A stretch of 64,000 nucleotides of DNA, taken from assembly GCA_964228885.1 (NCBI GenBank), contig CAXRCG010000015.1, positions 5,458 through 69,457 of the forward strand. The letters run 5' to 3'. The DNA is from UBA4582 sp964228885. Its GTDB lineage: Bacteria > Pseudomonadota > Gammaproteobacteria > Pseudomonadales > Azotimanducaceae. Below, one piece after another: positions 42,230-52,191 of the stretch. Below the pieces are notes generated by a model. That model saw only the letters and a program-made list of their open reading frames with translations, did not search any database and was not told where the DNA came from. The stretch's first letter is position 1. The number at the start of each line of letters is the position of its first letter. Position numbers and translations under genes: made by a program.

Positions 42230-44443
42230 CTAAACCTTGCTGATCGCTTCCAGCACTCTTGGCGGGGAGCAAGGTAGTTGGTTCATTGGCGCGCCCACGG
42301 CCTTACTGATAGCAGAAGCGACGGCTGCCAGTGGAGGTATTACGCCGCCTTCGCCGACCCCCCTGACACCGTAAGGATGGAGAGGGTTAGGGACTTCGAC
42401 AATGATCGTTTCTATCATCGGCAGATCGGATGCAAGCGGAATTCTATAGTCGAGGAAACCGGGGTTATCGAGCTGCCCCTGTTCGTCGTAAATATATTCC
42501 TCATTGAGTGCCCAGCCGATGCCTTGTACCGCGCCACCTTGAAGCTGACCTTCAACAATTGCTGGATGAACCGCCTTACCGACATCTTGAATGACTGTAT
42601 AGCGAAGCAATTTAGTTTGTCCGGTTTCCTTGTCTACTTCCACATCACATACATGCACCATAAAACTCGGAGCCAGGTTTCCCGCCATCGAGAGGGAAGA
42701 CTTGCCGGTAATTGAGCCGCCGGTATATGGCGCTTTTCGAAGCACCTGTTTCATCGTGAGAGTTTGTCCCTGATCAGGGTTCACCATCTTTCCGTCGTGC
42801 CATTCAACCCGCTCGGCCAATATGTTCCATTCTGATGCCGCACGTTGTGCCATCTGTTCCTTAGCATCTTTCGCCGCGTCGATAACAGCAAGTCCCGTGA
42901 CGACAGCCGTTCGGCTGCCGCCGGAAACAAAGGTAAAACCAACATTTTCTGTGTCAGCAACGTGGGCTGTAATCTGCTCAACAGGAATGCCTAGTTCCTC
43001 AGCAGCCTGCATCGCCAAAACAATACGTGTACCACTCAGGTCAACCGAACCTGTTGCGATGTTGACGGTGCCATCTGCGTTCATATGTACTTCGGCGCTG
43101 GACGGGCCGCCACCGTTATGCCAGTAGCCTGCGGACACCGCCCTGGCCGCGCCTGCTGGTATCTCGCTGTTGTAATGCTCAGATGCCTGTGCCGCCTCGA
43201 TACAGGCGATCAGTCCGATGGATTTAAACTTACCGGATGAACTGGCATCACCGTCGCTGACAGCATTTTTAAGCCTCAGTGCCAGTGGGTCCATGGCAAG
43301 CGTGTGGGCGAGGTCATTCATGAGACTTTCCGTACCAAAAACAGCCTGTGGCCCACCGGGGCCGCGGTAAGCTCTGACCATGGGTTTGTTTGTCAGTACC
43401 GCGCAGCCTTTCACACAAAGATTAGGTATGCGGTAGTGTCGACTCAGGCAATCGATAGCGCCGTGCAGCGGTGCGCCGGGGAAGGCCCCTGAGTCAAGAG
43501 CGATATCTGCTTGCAGCGCGGTGATAGTGCCATCCTGCTTCGCACCAATTTTGTAGTGGCCCTGAAATGCAGCGCCGGGACCTGCGATTCGGAGCACTTC
43601 TTGCCGGCTCATTACCATTTTCACTGGCAGACCCGCTTTTTTAGAGAGTAGCAACGCAATCACCTCCAAATAGGGCGCACCCTTGCCACCGAAACCGCCA
43701 CCAATTTCAGTGGGTGTGACTTTGAGTCTTGATAACTCGATGCCGAGGGTCGCTGCTACATTCGCGCGCGTAATGAAGTGTCCTTGGGTGCTCGTCCATA
43801 TTTGCGAGGAACCAGAAACGCTATATTCAGCAACACATGCCGGTGGTTCGATGTAGCCTTGGTGAACCGTGGGTGATGAAAAGTTTTGCTCGAGGATAAC
43901 ATCGGCTTGCGCAAATCCCGATTCAATATCACCGTTGCTAATTTCCTCGCGCTCGTAAATATTGGAAGGTGCACCCTCAATACCGTCGTGCAACTCAGGT
44001 GCACCTGGCTGCATTGAAGCGTTGATATCGAGCACCATAGGCAACTGTTCGTAGCGAATGTCGATAAGTTCCAGCGCGCGTTCAGCAATCGCTAAGCTGG
44101 TCGCTGCAACAGCGGCAACGGTGTGACCATGATAGAGCGCTTTTTCAATCGCCATATTGTCTCTAGCCCAGTTGCCCACGCCGGCAAAGCTAATTGGCGC
44201 CAAATCTCCTCCGGTAACAACCGCCTTTACTCCCCGCAGCGCTTCAGCCCGAGATGTATCGATGCTGAGGATTCTGGCGTGTGCGTGGGGGCTGCCTAAC
44301 ATTTTTGCGTGCAGCATGTTCGAGCGGAAGACATCTGCACCAAATACGGCTTTGCCAGTGACTTTATCTATTGCGTCTGGGCGCGGAGTATTTGTGCCAA
44401 TAGTTTTGAACAAGGTTTCAGTTGCTTGGGTAGTCTTAGACAT
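42230..44443 (-). CDS. Orphan molybdenum hydroxylase large subunit
   Basis: A 737-residue catalytic subunit homologous to the one at 1325-3565. GGGFGGKGAPYLE, AYRGPGGPQAVFG and the C-terminal RGVGEGG with catalytic Glu698 are intact, so the cofactor site looks complete. ATG 44443 follows GGAA; a TTG three codons upstream is less likely. There is no FAD or 2Fe-2S subunit gene on either side, unlike the first copy. It may borrow the electron-transfer subunits encoded at 1-1312 or elsewhere. The AYRGPGGP loop differs from AYRAPSAP of the first copy, suggesting a different substrate. Confidence 0.92.
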   Translation of the reverse strand: MSKTTQATETLFKTIGTNTPRPDAIDKVTGKAVFGADVFRSNMLHAKMLGSPHAHARILSIDTSRAEALRGVKAVVTGGDLAPISFAGVGNWARDNMAIEKALYHGHTVAAVAATSLAIAERALELIDIRYEQLPMVLDINASMQPGAPELHDGIEGAPSNIYEREEISNGDIESGFAQADVILEQNFSSPTVHQGYIEPPACVAEYSVSGSSQIWTSTQGHFITRANVAATLGIELSRLKVTPTEIGGGFGGKGAPYLEVIALLLSKKAGLPVKMVMSRQEVLRIAGPGAAFQGHYKIGAKQDGTITALQADIALDSGAFPGAPLHGAIDCLSRHYRIPNLCVKGCAVLTNKPMVRAYRGPGGPQAVFGTESLMNDLAHTLAMDPLALRLKNAVSDGDASSSGKFKSIGLIACIEAAQASEHYNSEIPAGAARAVSAGYWHNGGGPSSAEVHMNADGTVNIATGSVDLSGTRIVLAMQAAEELGIPVEQITAHVADTENVGFTFVSGGSRTAVVTGLAVIDAAKDAKEQMAQRAASEWNILAERVEWHDGKMVNPDQGQTLTMKQVLRKAPYTGGSITGKSSLSMAGNLAPSFMVHVCDVEVDKETGQTKLLRYTVIQDVGKAVHPAIVEGQLQGGAVQGIGWALNEEYIYDEQGQLDNPGFLDYRIPLASDLPMIETIIVEVPNPLHPYGVRGVGEGGVIPPLAAVASAISKAVGAPMNQLPCSPPRVLEAISKV

Positions 44444-44502
44444 ATTTTCCAATAAGGGTAGCCTTCAAATAATATGAGGATGCTACCATCTTCATGAATG
44501 TG

Positions 44503-45870
44503 TTACCCGGTAGCCGACATCAAAAACAGGCTGCCTCCGAAAATCACCATCGTGACGAGGAAAATCACAACGGTATATCCCATAATTTGGCGCACATGTA
44601 GCCCCGCGATAGCCAGTAAAGGAATCGTCCAGAAAGGCTGAATCATATTCGTCCACTGATCGCCATAGGCGATCGCCAGCACTATGACCTCTGGCGCGGT
44701 ACCGAGTTGCTTTGCTGCGTCTATAAATACAGGACCCTGCACGGCCCATTGTCCGCCGCCGGAAGGTATAAACAAATTGATGACGCCCGCAGAAAGAAAA
44801 GCGAATAGTGCGAGGGTTTCCGATGAAGCTGTGCTAACAAACCAACCAGAGATTACCTGGACAAGGCCAGTTGTTGTCATGATGCCTAGCATGCCAGCGT
44901 AAAATGGGTATTGAATAATAATGGCGCCAATCGACGAGCTCGCATCAAAGATCAGGCGTATATAGTGCGAAGCGGAACGAGCGAGTAATAACCCGAGACC
45001 GACAAGAGACCAATTCACAATATCCAGCGTGAGAAAAAAACCTTTCTGAACAAAGCTGACAGCAATATAGATGAGTAACGTAGCACCGAGAATGAAGCTG
45101 ATTGACCGCATATTTTCCAGTCGTTCCGCCGGGGTCCGATTGCTTTTCTGTCTGTTATTTAGTTTTTTCTCTGAGTTGGAGACCGCTGCCAGCTTGTCAG
45201 TATCAATCTGAATGGCATCTTCCTTGAGCGGACGCATCATCGGACAGATGATGGCGAGAACAATAATAGTGACAGCAGCTACCGCACCATTCTGCCAGGT
45301 AAATATCGTCTCTGTGATGGGAATAATGCCAATAACCGATTCAAGCGTATGTCCGGGCGTCGCAACAAACAATGCAGCGGAGGCGCTGTAACCCATGTGC
45401 CAAACGACAAACCCTGCATAGGCCGAAGCAACTAATAGCGGAAAATGTACTATGATGCCGCGCCGGGCACACTGCATCGCGACTTCCCTTGCCAGGGTTG
45501 CGCCAACCACTAACCCCAGCGACCATGCGATTAAGGATCCTAGTGCCGCACTTACAACAACGAGTGTATATGCGCTGGCTGCAGTTTTTGGTATCGCACC
45601 AATTTTTTTCAGTAGACGTTGAATCGTATCCGTGTGTGCTAAAGCGTGTGCGCCAAGCAGGGTGATGCTGAGTTGAGCGGTGAACGCCATAAGTAAAGGT
45701 AGCCCGTCACCCCATGCAGTAATTGTTTGCGCAGGAGAGCTGTCGGTCAGAGACAATGCCATGACAAAAGTGATGATAGACATCAGGATTGCAAAGACAA
45801 AAGCGTCCGGATAATACCGTTCAACCAAGAGGCTAAAGGGTTTGACAATTAATCTGAAAATACCAGCCAT
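44503..45870 (-). CDS. atoE: Short-chain fatty acid transporter, AtoE family
   Basis: A 455-residue permease with 10-12 hydrophobic segments. FIPSGGGQWAVQGPVF and YGDQWTNMIQPFWTIPLL are the family landmarks (shown in part: SGGGQWAVQGP). AtoE proteins take up acetoacetate and short-chain fatty acids. Its stop lies 59 bp before the orphan Mo-subunit gene and it follows the CrtC/AttH-like gene by 30 bp, so this group of genes may be one transcript. Confidence 0.9.
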   Translation of the reverse strand: MAGIFRLIVKPFSLLVERYYPDAFVFAILMSIITFVMALSLTDSSPAQTITAWGDGLPLLMAFTAQLSITLLGAHALAHTDTIQRLLKKIGAIPKTAASAYTLVVVSAALGSLIAWSLGLVVGATLAREVAMQCARRGIIVHFPLLVASAYAGFVVWHMGYSASAALFVATPGHTLESVIGIIPITETIFTWQNGAVAAVTIIVLAIICPMMRPLKEDAIQIDTDKLAAVSNSEKKLNNRQKSNRTPAERLENMRSISFILGATLLIYIAVSFVQKGFFLTLDIVNWSLVGLGLLLARSASHYIRLIFDASSSIGAIIIQYPFYAGMLGIMTTTGLVQVISGWFVSTASSETLALFAFLSAGVINLFIPSGGGQWAVQGPVFIDAAKQLGTAPEVIVLAIAYGDQWTNMIQPFWTIPLLAIAGLHVRQIMGYTVVIFLVTMVIFGGSLFLMSATG

Positions 45871-45900
45871 ATTTATCTTGTGTATACGTGAATGTGATAC

Positions 45901-46938
45901 TTATCCTTTATTGACTGCATGCCAGTGTTCAGCAATCCCAAACCCCTCGGCGCCATCCCAAGAGAACTCAGTGAGCCCCTCGTTGATGAAGGTCGCGCCG
46001 CCGGGCATTGGCACCTTGGTGGGACACATATTAATGACCTTGCCGGTAATTCTGATGGGTACCTTGCCGTCAATGGAACCCGTGAGCACAACGCTATCAT
46101 GGAGAATAGAGCTCTTCTGATACCCCGTAGTCATCACGACATTTTTAAGGGCACTGGATTCGCCGTTACGCTGAATCCATCCTGCGCCTTTCAACTCGCC
46201 TGAAGGCTGTCGAAAGCATGATCCGCCGAGTGCTGCCTCGGCGCCAAAATTCATTGAGAACCAGTTAACAAAGGGTGCCGGTTGCAGAGGTGTCGAGAAT
46301 GCTGGTCCGATGTCTTGCGCCTTCTTGTCTTCACCTGAACGCTGCGCTGCACCCCAGTCTCTGGGTCCCCATGATTTATCTCTGACACCGTACCCTTTGA
46401 CATCGAATACTTCATTGTCGAGTTGTATTTTTCCCGTCACTCGACCGCTTTGTTCGAAGTGACCATAAGCTCCGGTGTTGGCATCATTAGAAGAGGTAAA
46501 GTGAGGCTCTGTAATACAGTCGAAGGTGAGGTCCATCGCCAGTCGTGCATCCTTGAACCAACCTAGTGGGCGCAGCTTACGACGCTCAAGCAGTATCGAT
46601 GCATCATCAATATCCTGTGCTGGGCCGTCATACTGAACTCGCCAACGTTTGTGCGGTTCAATGAGCGTGATGGTGAGATTTCCCGCGGTTAAATCTCCGT
46701 TGTACTGGGCGAGGTCTGGTCCAATTTTCCTGCGACCATAAGTGAATGCAACGCGACGCCCCGGAAGGTAGATTGCATGTAGCGCATCAGCCCAGCTATC
46801 GCCGGGGCGGAATCCCATCCGCGTGAACATGCCCACACCGGTATTCCCATCCACAAAATTAAAATAGTAACTCTCACTCCATGCGTCAGCGTCGCCGACG
46901 GGGTGCATAAGTTCCGCGTTTGTTGATTTTGTGCTCAT
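45901..46938 (-). CDS. Hydroxyneurosporene-dehydratase/AttH-like protein
   Basis: A 345-residue protein that looks like the CrtC/AttH (DUF7064/7065-type) double lipocalin-like family: WSESYYFNFVDGNTGVGMFTR, RRVAFTYGR, and GYGVRDKSWGPRDWG. Proteins of this kind are repeatedly found beside steroid and terpenoid degradation genes, but no reaction is known to me. ATG 46938 is preferred (GGAA upstream); an ATG four codons earlier is possible. It sits between AtoE and the oxopentenoate hydratase-like gene. Confidence 0.75.
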   Translation of the reverse strand: MSTKSTNAELMHPVGDADAWSESYYFNFVDGNTGVGMFTRMGFRPGDSWADALHAIYLPGRRVAFTYGRRKIGPDLAQYNGDLTAGNLTITLIEPHKRWRVQYDGPAQDIDDASILLERRKLRPLGWFKDARLAMDLTFDCITEPHFTSSNDANTGAYGHFEQSGRVTGKIQLDNEVFDVKGYGVRDKSWGPRDWGAAQRSGEDKKAQDIGPAFSTPLQPAPFVNWFSMNFGAEAALGGSCFRQPSGELKGAGWIQRNGESSALKNVVMTTGYQKSSILHDSVVLTGSIDGKVPIRITGKVINMCPTKVPMPGGATFINEGLTEFSWDGAEGFGIAEHWHAVNKG

Positions 46939-47008
46939 CGATGTTTCCATTGTCGTCAATATGGCTCTACTAGCGAACCTATTGAATGATTGATAACTCT
47001 TATCAGCT

Positions 47009-47800
47009 TTATTCGCTGGAACAGGAGAAACTTACGCTCCCCAGGCCACCGATAGATGACTTGATCTGTTGTCCAGGTTTTAAGCTTATCATTGGTCCGA
47101 GTGCGCCTGTCAGAATCACCTGACCAGCCTTGAGTGCGTGTCCCCGGCTTACCATAGTATTGGCAAGCCATGCCGCAGCATTAAGCGGGTGACCAAGACA
47201 GGCCGCGCCGGCGCCTAGGGAGGCGACGGTGCCATCCACTTCCAGCACCATGCCGCATGAGTAAAGATCCAGTCCTTTGATGGGTAGTTTTGAATCGCCC
47301 AGTACATAGTAGGCGGAAGAACCGTTGTCGGCGACAGTATCTGCAAAGGTAATTTTCCAATCGGCAACACGACTGTCGACGATTTCAATTGCCGGTGAAA
47401 CGTAGTCAATAGCGGCCTCGATATCTTGTGCAGCGATATTGCTTCCGTCGATATCGTGGCCGAGCACCACTGCAATTTCAGCTTCACCACGAGCTTGTAT
47501 TACGTTGTTCATATCAAGCTGGCCGCCGTCAGGAATTAGCATATCTGCAAACAATACGCCAAAGTCCGGCTGGTCCACGCCAAGCTGTTTTTGAACAGCT
47601 TTTGCTGTAAGTCCTACTTTCCACCCAGCAATGGTTCGTCCTTGGTCGACCCAGTGCTGGGTATTCAACGCCTGAATCTTATAGGCGGCATCAGCATCTG
47701 TAGGCCCCAGCGCATCTCTGAGTGGTTCAACGGGCGAGCCCAGGTAGGCTTTTCTTAATCTTGCCGCAGCCTTTTCAAGCGCGTCGACTTCGCGACTCAT
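47009..47800 (-). CDS. 2-hydroxypenta-2,4-dienoate hydratase-like (MhpD family) enzyme
   Basis: A 263-residue fumarylacetoacetate hydrolase-fold enzyme of the MhpD/HpaH group. Family segments are GWKVGLTAKAVQKQLGV, ARGEAEIAVVLG, VDSRVADWKITFADTVADN (in part: DNGSSAYYVLG) and LTGALGPM. Members hydrate 2-hydroxydienoates made by extradiol ring cleavage, or decarboxylate oxalocrotonate. ATG 47800 is chosen by family length. The divergent VOC gene 168 bp away fits a ring-cleavage context. Confidence 0.87.
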   Translation of the reverse strand: MSREVDALEKAAARLRKAYLGSPVEPLRDALGPTDADAAYKIQALNTQHWVDQGRTIAGWKVGLTAKAVQKQLGVDQPDFGVLFADMLIPDGGQLDMNNVIQARGEAEIAVVLGHDIDGSNIAAQDIEAAIDYVSPAIEIVDSRVADWKITFADTVADNGSSAYYVLGDSKLPIKGLDLYSCGMVLEVDGTVASLGAGAACLGHPLNAAAWLANTMVSRGHALKAGQVILTGALGPMISLKPGQQIKSSIGGLGSVSFSCSSE

Positions 47801-47968
47801 CGTATTTCTCTTGAACTGTTGATTGAGCCACACTTATGCCAGAGTCTCGCGGATAGCACAACACTGGTTCAGATACTACGCAGAACAAAATCTGCTGAGT
47901 GTTTTGTTTCGAGAAGTGAAACTCGTTAAGATTATAGATCCATCGGCGAATCGTTGAAGAGGATACCC

Positions 47969-48514
47969 ATGAAGTTAAGCTGGTCGCACGCGGTACTCAA
48001 TGTTCAGGATATGGAAAAAATGTTGGCGTTTTATACCGGCGTGCTCGGATTTACGATCAGTGACCGGGGCGAGCTTGCTCCAAATTCACCCGAGATCGTG
48101 TTTATGAGCAATTCTCCGGATGAGCACCACCAAATTGCCTTGCTTGCGATGCGAGAGGGCGAGACTTCCGGCAATCCACTAAATCATCTCGCTTTCCGAG
48201 TTGAGACATTTGATGATGTGAAGGGGTTGCATGAACAGCTCTCCTCGAGACAGGATATAAAAACATTGCCTTTATCCCACGGTAACACACTATCTTTATA
48301 CTTTAATGACCCGGAGGGAAATGGGTTAGAGGTGTTCTGGGATACGCCATGGCATGTGAGTCAACCCCAGGGCAAAGTCTGGGATACCAGTCTTGATCGT
48401 GAAACAGCTCTTGCCTGGGTTGAGGATAACTTTAAGGAAGACCCCAGTTTCTCTCATCACAGGGACGCCGATGCTGCCTTCGTTAATCGGGGCGAGTATC
48501 ATCAGGAAGACTAG
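47969..48514 (+). CDS. VOC-fold protein with extradiol-type metal site
   Basis: A 181-residue glyoxalase/extradiol dioxygenase (VOC) protein. His7 (WSHAVLNV), His73 (NHLAFRV) and Glu121 (GLEVFWD) form a 2-His-1-carboxylate triad as in type I extradiol dioxygenases, and the module appears once. ATG 47969 has GAGG 7 bases upstream; a TTG five codons before is inside that box. Such single-module proteins include small ring-cleavage dioxygenases and glyoxalase-like isomerases, so oxygenase activity is not certain. Confidence 0.85.
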   Translation: MKLSWSHAVLNVQDMEKMLAFYTGVLGFTISDRGELAPNSPEIVFMSNSPDEHHQIALLAMREGETSGNPLNHLAFRVETFDDVKGLHEQLSSRQDIKTLPLSHGNTLSLYFNDPEGNGLEVFWDTPWHVSQPQGKVWDTSLDRETALAWVEDNFKEDPSFSHHRDADAAFVNRGEYHQED

Positions 48515-48532
48515 CCGTCTATCAATGTTGCT

Positions 48533-50020
48533 TTAATCGAGCGCAAAGAACTGCCGACCCAATTCTGCGTCCCAACTTAATTCCCCAAGCTGACCTATTG
48601 GGTCGATCGCGAGAAGCTCCGGGGCAACTGCAGCCGGATCTCTGGCGTTGGCAATAGCGCGTTCTCCAGCCGCAGTATCGAGAATATAAATTACATTAGT
48701 GGGTTCTCCTTCGCGGTTGTACTCGATGGTGTAGGTTGCAATAGTGCAGGTGCCCGACGCCTCCATCGCAATGGGCACCTCCTGATCGCCGGTCCTGAGC
48801 CTATAAACCGTTGTTCCCGTTGCCTCACTCGGCACTTTGTCGGCAGCGGCAAGGATGGTTGCTGTGTGTTTGGTGTTTGCCATCCCTACGCCGGTAATCA
48901 TGATCAGTTCTTCAGGGTTGTCACGAAGGTGTTGAACAGCGGTTGCGAGAGAGTGCATCACATAGTTATTGCCGGGTCCGCCGCCGTATGCCAGCCCACC
49001 AGTGATGCTGAATGGTCTAGGATCATTCGTTGATATTTCAAGTGTGTCGAGGGCAAGTTCTACCGGTACGGGAAAGCAACTGTAAAAATCGAAGGCATCG
49101 ATATCCTCGACGCTGACCCCCGCGCTGGTCAGCGCCGCTTCGAATGCGACTTCCATAGCGATACAAGTCGACAGAGACCGTCTTTGCATAGGATTCCATA
49201 CTTCCTCCGCTCCGGCGCCACCGAGGACAGCTGCCGCCTGCGACCTCTTGCCTGAGGCTTCGAGATATTTTTCTGAAACGACCACTATCGCGGCTGCCTG
49301 ATCGACGTCCATTATCGCGTTCATACGCTTGGTGTAAGGGTAAGAGATCATTCGATTGTCAGGAGTGACCTCGCTAATGTCATCAACAGAGGGTGCATTT
49401 TGAAACCAGGCGTGGGGATTGTTCTCGGCCACTAGTGCATTCTTGTGTAGTAGGTTGGCCGCGATACGAATCTGCTCCTCAGCACTGTGTCCGCTTGCGG
49501 CACGCATCGCATTTTCCAGTATTGGAAATGACTGGATTGGCAAGCGAAGACCATGTTGAGCTTCCCATTCCGAAGTGAAAGGTTTCTGACCACGCATCGC
49601 GAGGACGCTTTTGTCTCTGGCAGGCCAATCAAGTTCTTTTCCAGCACGGGTTGCCTTGCGCCTCGTGCGCATGGCTTCAGCACCGAAGATCACTGCGATG
49701 TCGATTTCGCCGGCATCAATAGCGATAGCAATCTCATGGATCAAATCCTGAGGCGTTGTGCCGCCGCCGGGTAACCAGAATTCCCTGACATCTTTCTGGC
49801 AACCAATATCTGCAGCAACGCTTTTCGCCAAGTCGGGATAGGTCCAGCTTAACGGGTCGACGCAGCCGACTGCGTCCACCGAGGACGGTGCGATACCTGC
49901 ATCCAACAGGGCGGCGAGAGCGATGTCACTCATCAATTTTTTCGGATGGTCGGTCGCGTCCACGTCATGAAAACTTTTCTGAGCCTGACCAAGCAGGTAA
50001 GCGTTTACAGATGCTGTCAT
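48533..50020 (-). CDS. Thiolase-like protein with C-terminal OB-type domain (TLP1-like)
   Basis: A 495-residue thiolase-superfamily protein. Where thiolases carry the acyl-accepting cysteine the sequence is LPGGGTTPQ (84-91), with no cysteine. A candidate active-site region DFYSCFPVPVELALDTL (in part: YSCFPVPV) and GGPGNNYVMHS follow. After about residue 395 there is an extra beta-rich domain (TTVYRLRTGDQEVPIA, ASGTCTIATYTIEYN), the layout of TLP1-type proteins. Thiolytic cleavage is unlikely; retro-aldol or another carbon-carbon cleavage is possible, as for sterol side-chain aldolases. Confidence 0.8.
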   Translation of the reverse strand: MTASVNAYLLGQAQKSFHDVDATDHPKKLMSDIALAALLDAGIAPSSVDAVGCVDPLSWTYPDLAKSVAADIGCQKDVREFWLPGGGTTPQDLIHEIAIAIDAGEIDIAVIFGAEAMRTRRKATRAGKELDWPARDKSVLAMRGQKPFTSEWEAQHGLRLPIQSFPILENAMRAASGHSAEEQIRIAANLLHKNALVAENNPHAWFQNAPSVDDISEVTPDNRMISYPYTKRMNAIMDVDQAAAIVVVSEKYLEASGKRSQAAAVLGGAGAEEVWNPMQRRSLSTCIAMEVAFEAALTSAGVSVEDIDAFDFYSCFPVPVELALDTLEISTNDPRPFSITGGLAYGGGPGNNYVMHSLATAVQHLRDNPEELIMITGVGMANTKHTATILAAADKVPSEATGTTVYRLRTGDQEVPIAMEASGTCTIATYTIEYNREGEPTNVIYILDTAAGERAIANARDPAAVAPELLAIDPIGQLGELSWDAELGRQFFALD

Positions 50021-50236
50021 ATTTTTCTTGTCCTGAATTGTGTGAACCGGTCGATTGATTTGAGGTAAGCCGGCTTGCTCGTTTTCTGCCGGGTAAATGC
50101 TAGTGGGTCGAACATAACATTGGATAGAGGAGGTTGGCTAACTGCTTTAGTTTCTTTTGTAGAATTTGGTATAGTCCAGCCCTTTATTAATTACAGCTAT
50201 TGGAACACCCTCAGGCTGCCACATCGGAGACCAGCA

Positions 50237-50887
50237 ATGCCAACACTTCACGGCTTTTCATACAGCAATTATTACAACATGCCCAAGCATGCACTCTTAT
50301 ACAAAGGCGTTGCCTTTGAAGAGGATCTTGTATACCCCAGTGCCGCCGGCTATAACGAGTTAAGTCCTGCGCTCAAGGTGCCAAGCTTGACAACGGATGA
50401 TGGTGAGCACCTGTCCGAGGCTGCGGTGCTCTGTGAATATATTGAAGACGCCTATCCTGAGAAACCGCTTTTTCCCAGAGAGCCTGTTGCCCGTAACCGG
50501 GTTCGTCAGCTGATGCACATGGCAGAGCTTTATCTTGAATTGCCTTTCAGAAGGCTCCTTCCGTTCAGTTTTAGTGGTCAGAAAGCGCCTGAACAGATAC
50601 TCAATGAAGTTAACGGCGTGGTAGACAGAGGCGTTAACAGCATGAATGCATTGGCAAGTTTTTCGCCCTGGGTGCTGGGTGACACCTTTACTATGGCAGA
50701 CATTTATTTGTATTACTGTCTGTCCGTAGCAGACATGGGTAGTGCAATGTCAGGGATTGATCTCAATGCCAGGATCAGTGGACTTGCAGAATGGCGTGCT
50801 GCTTTCGCGGAGGATCCGGTGAGTGAAAGAGTCGCAGCGGATACAGCAGCGAACCGTGATAGTTTCTTTGCATACATCAAGGGCTAG
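50237..50887 (+). CDS. Glutathione S-transferase-like protein
   Basis: A 216-residue GST: N-terminal thioredoxin-like domain (YYNMPKHALLYKGVAFEEDLV, SPALKVPSL, LSEAAVLCEYIEDAYP) and an all-helical C-domain (WVLGDTFTMADIYLYY). ATG 50237 follows GGAG at 7 bases; an upstream extension of 54 codons is not family-like. GSTs in aromatic and terpenoid pathways isomerise ring-cleavage products or remove halogens and ethers; which applies cannot be told. It starts a rightward group with a CoA-transferase and an enoyl-CoA hydratase. Confidence 0.88.
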   Translation: MPTLHGFSYSNYYNMPKHALLYKGVAFEEDLVYPSAAGYNELSPALKVPSLTTDDGEHLSEAAVLCEYIEDAYPEKPLFPREPVARNRVRQLMHMAELYLELPFRRLLPFSFSGQKAPEQILNEVNGVVDRGVNSMNALASFSPWVLGDTFTMADIYLYYCLSVADMGSAMSGIDLNARISGLAEWRAAFAEDPVSERVAADTAANRDSFFAYIKG

Positions 50888-51012
50888 GTAGGTCTCATCA
50901 GCTTGTCAGCCAGAATGTAGACGCACGAGGTGTTAAGTATGTTTGGATAAATGAACGGTAAACTGGCAAAACTGATTGATGAAGATCCGAAGTAAAACGG
51001 TGGAGCAAGCGA

Positions 51013-52191
51013 ATGAGTAACGTTGAAAAACGCCCCGGTGCACTCGATGGTATTCGAGTGATCGATTTGTCCTCAGGATTGATGGGACCATTAGCTTGTA
51101 GAATGCTTGCTGACCACGGTGCTGATGTGATTCAAGTTGTGCCGCCCTCTGCGCCGACGTCAGTGTTGGGGGATGCAACCGGGATGGGTGGCATATCCCT
51201 TGATATTCATAGAAACAAACGTAGTGTCAAGCTCGACCTGAAGTCAGAGCAGGGCAAAGCGGCTTTATGGGAGTTGATCGCATCCGCAGATGTCTTGGTA
51301 AGTAATATGCGGGCGGCCGCGCTAAACCGACTTGGTTTTTCCGCGACTGAGGTTCGATCTAAACACCCGAGCCTGATCTACTGCCTTGCCAATGGTTACG
51401 GTGAAGACGGGCCCTACGCTGATAGGGCCGCTTATGATGATGCCATACAGGCGTTGTCTGGTTTTGCCGGTTTATCTGCCCGCTTAACAGGCAAGCCTAC
51501 CTACGCGCCGTCAGTGATTGTAGACAAAACCTGTTGTTTGGTAGTTGTGCAGGCAGTGATGGCTGCCTTGCTGTTTCGCCAGACCAGTGGTGAAGGCCAA
51601 ACAATCAATGTCCCCATGTTTGAGACGATGGCGTCATTTAATTTGATTGAACATTTTCGCGGTGCTGCGCTGGTGCCTCCTAAGGGTACGGTTGGTTATT
51701 CGAGATTGCTAAATCCGGAGCGTCGCCCTTATGAGAGTGCTGATGGTTGGGTTGCCATTCTGCCCTACACCGAAAGTAACTGGCGCGATTTTTTTAACAT
51801 TATTGGGACGCCAGATGTGTTGAACGATCAGCGATTTGCGACGCATAATTTGCGCATGACGAATATTGAAACGTTATACGGGCTGGTGGCAAAAGCAGCG
51901 CCTTCGCGGACAACACAACAGTGGCTTGATATCTGTGATGCGCACTCCATTCCTTGTAATCCCGTGCTTGACCTTGAAGATCTGCTCGAAGACCCTCATC
52001 TGCAGGCGGTCGACTTTATGCAGGTTGTTGAGCATCCATCTGTTGGTTCTTATCGCTCAGTGCGTGATCCAGTAAAATACGAGAAATTGTCTACTTCGCT
52101 GAGGCGACACGCGCCAATTCCCGGTGAACACACAAATGAGGTCATGAAGTCTCTGGGATGGTCCGAAGCGCGGATTAATTCCCTGCAATAA
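51013..52191 (+). CDS. Class III CoA-transferase (CaiB/BaiF family)
   Basis: A 392-residue CoA-transferase. The N-terminal RVIDLSSGLMGPLACRMLADHGADV and Asp171 (VIVDKTCC) mark the family. A GGAG box lies 7 bases before the ATG. It follows the GST gene by 125 bp and precedes the enoyl-CoA hydratase gene by 128 bp. This would activate an acid formed in the pathway to its CoA ester. It is only distantly similar to the copy at 31005-32264. Confidence 0.9.
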   Translation: MSNVEKRPGALDGIRVIDLSSGLMGPLACRMLADHGADVIQVVPPSAPTSVLGDATGMGGISLDIHRNKRSVKLDLKSEQGKAALWELIASADVLVSNMRAAALNRLGFSATEVRSKHPSLIYCLANGYGEDGPYADRAAYDDAIQALSGFAGLSARLTGKPTYAPSVIVDKTCCLVVVQAVMAALLFRQTSGEGQTINVPMFETMASFNLIEHFRGAALVPPKGTVGYSRLLNPERRPYESADGWVAILPYTESNWRDFFNIIGTPDVLNDQRFATHNLRMTNIETLYGLVAKAAPSRTTQQWLDICDAHSIPCNPVLDLEDLLEDPHLQAVDFMQVVEHPSVGSYRSVRDPVKYEKLSTSLRRHAPIPGEHTNEVMKSLGWSEARINSLQ

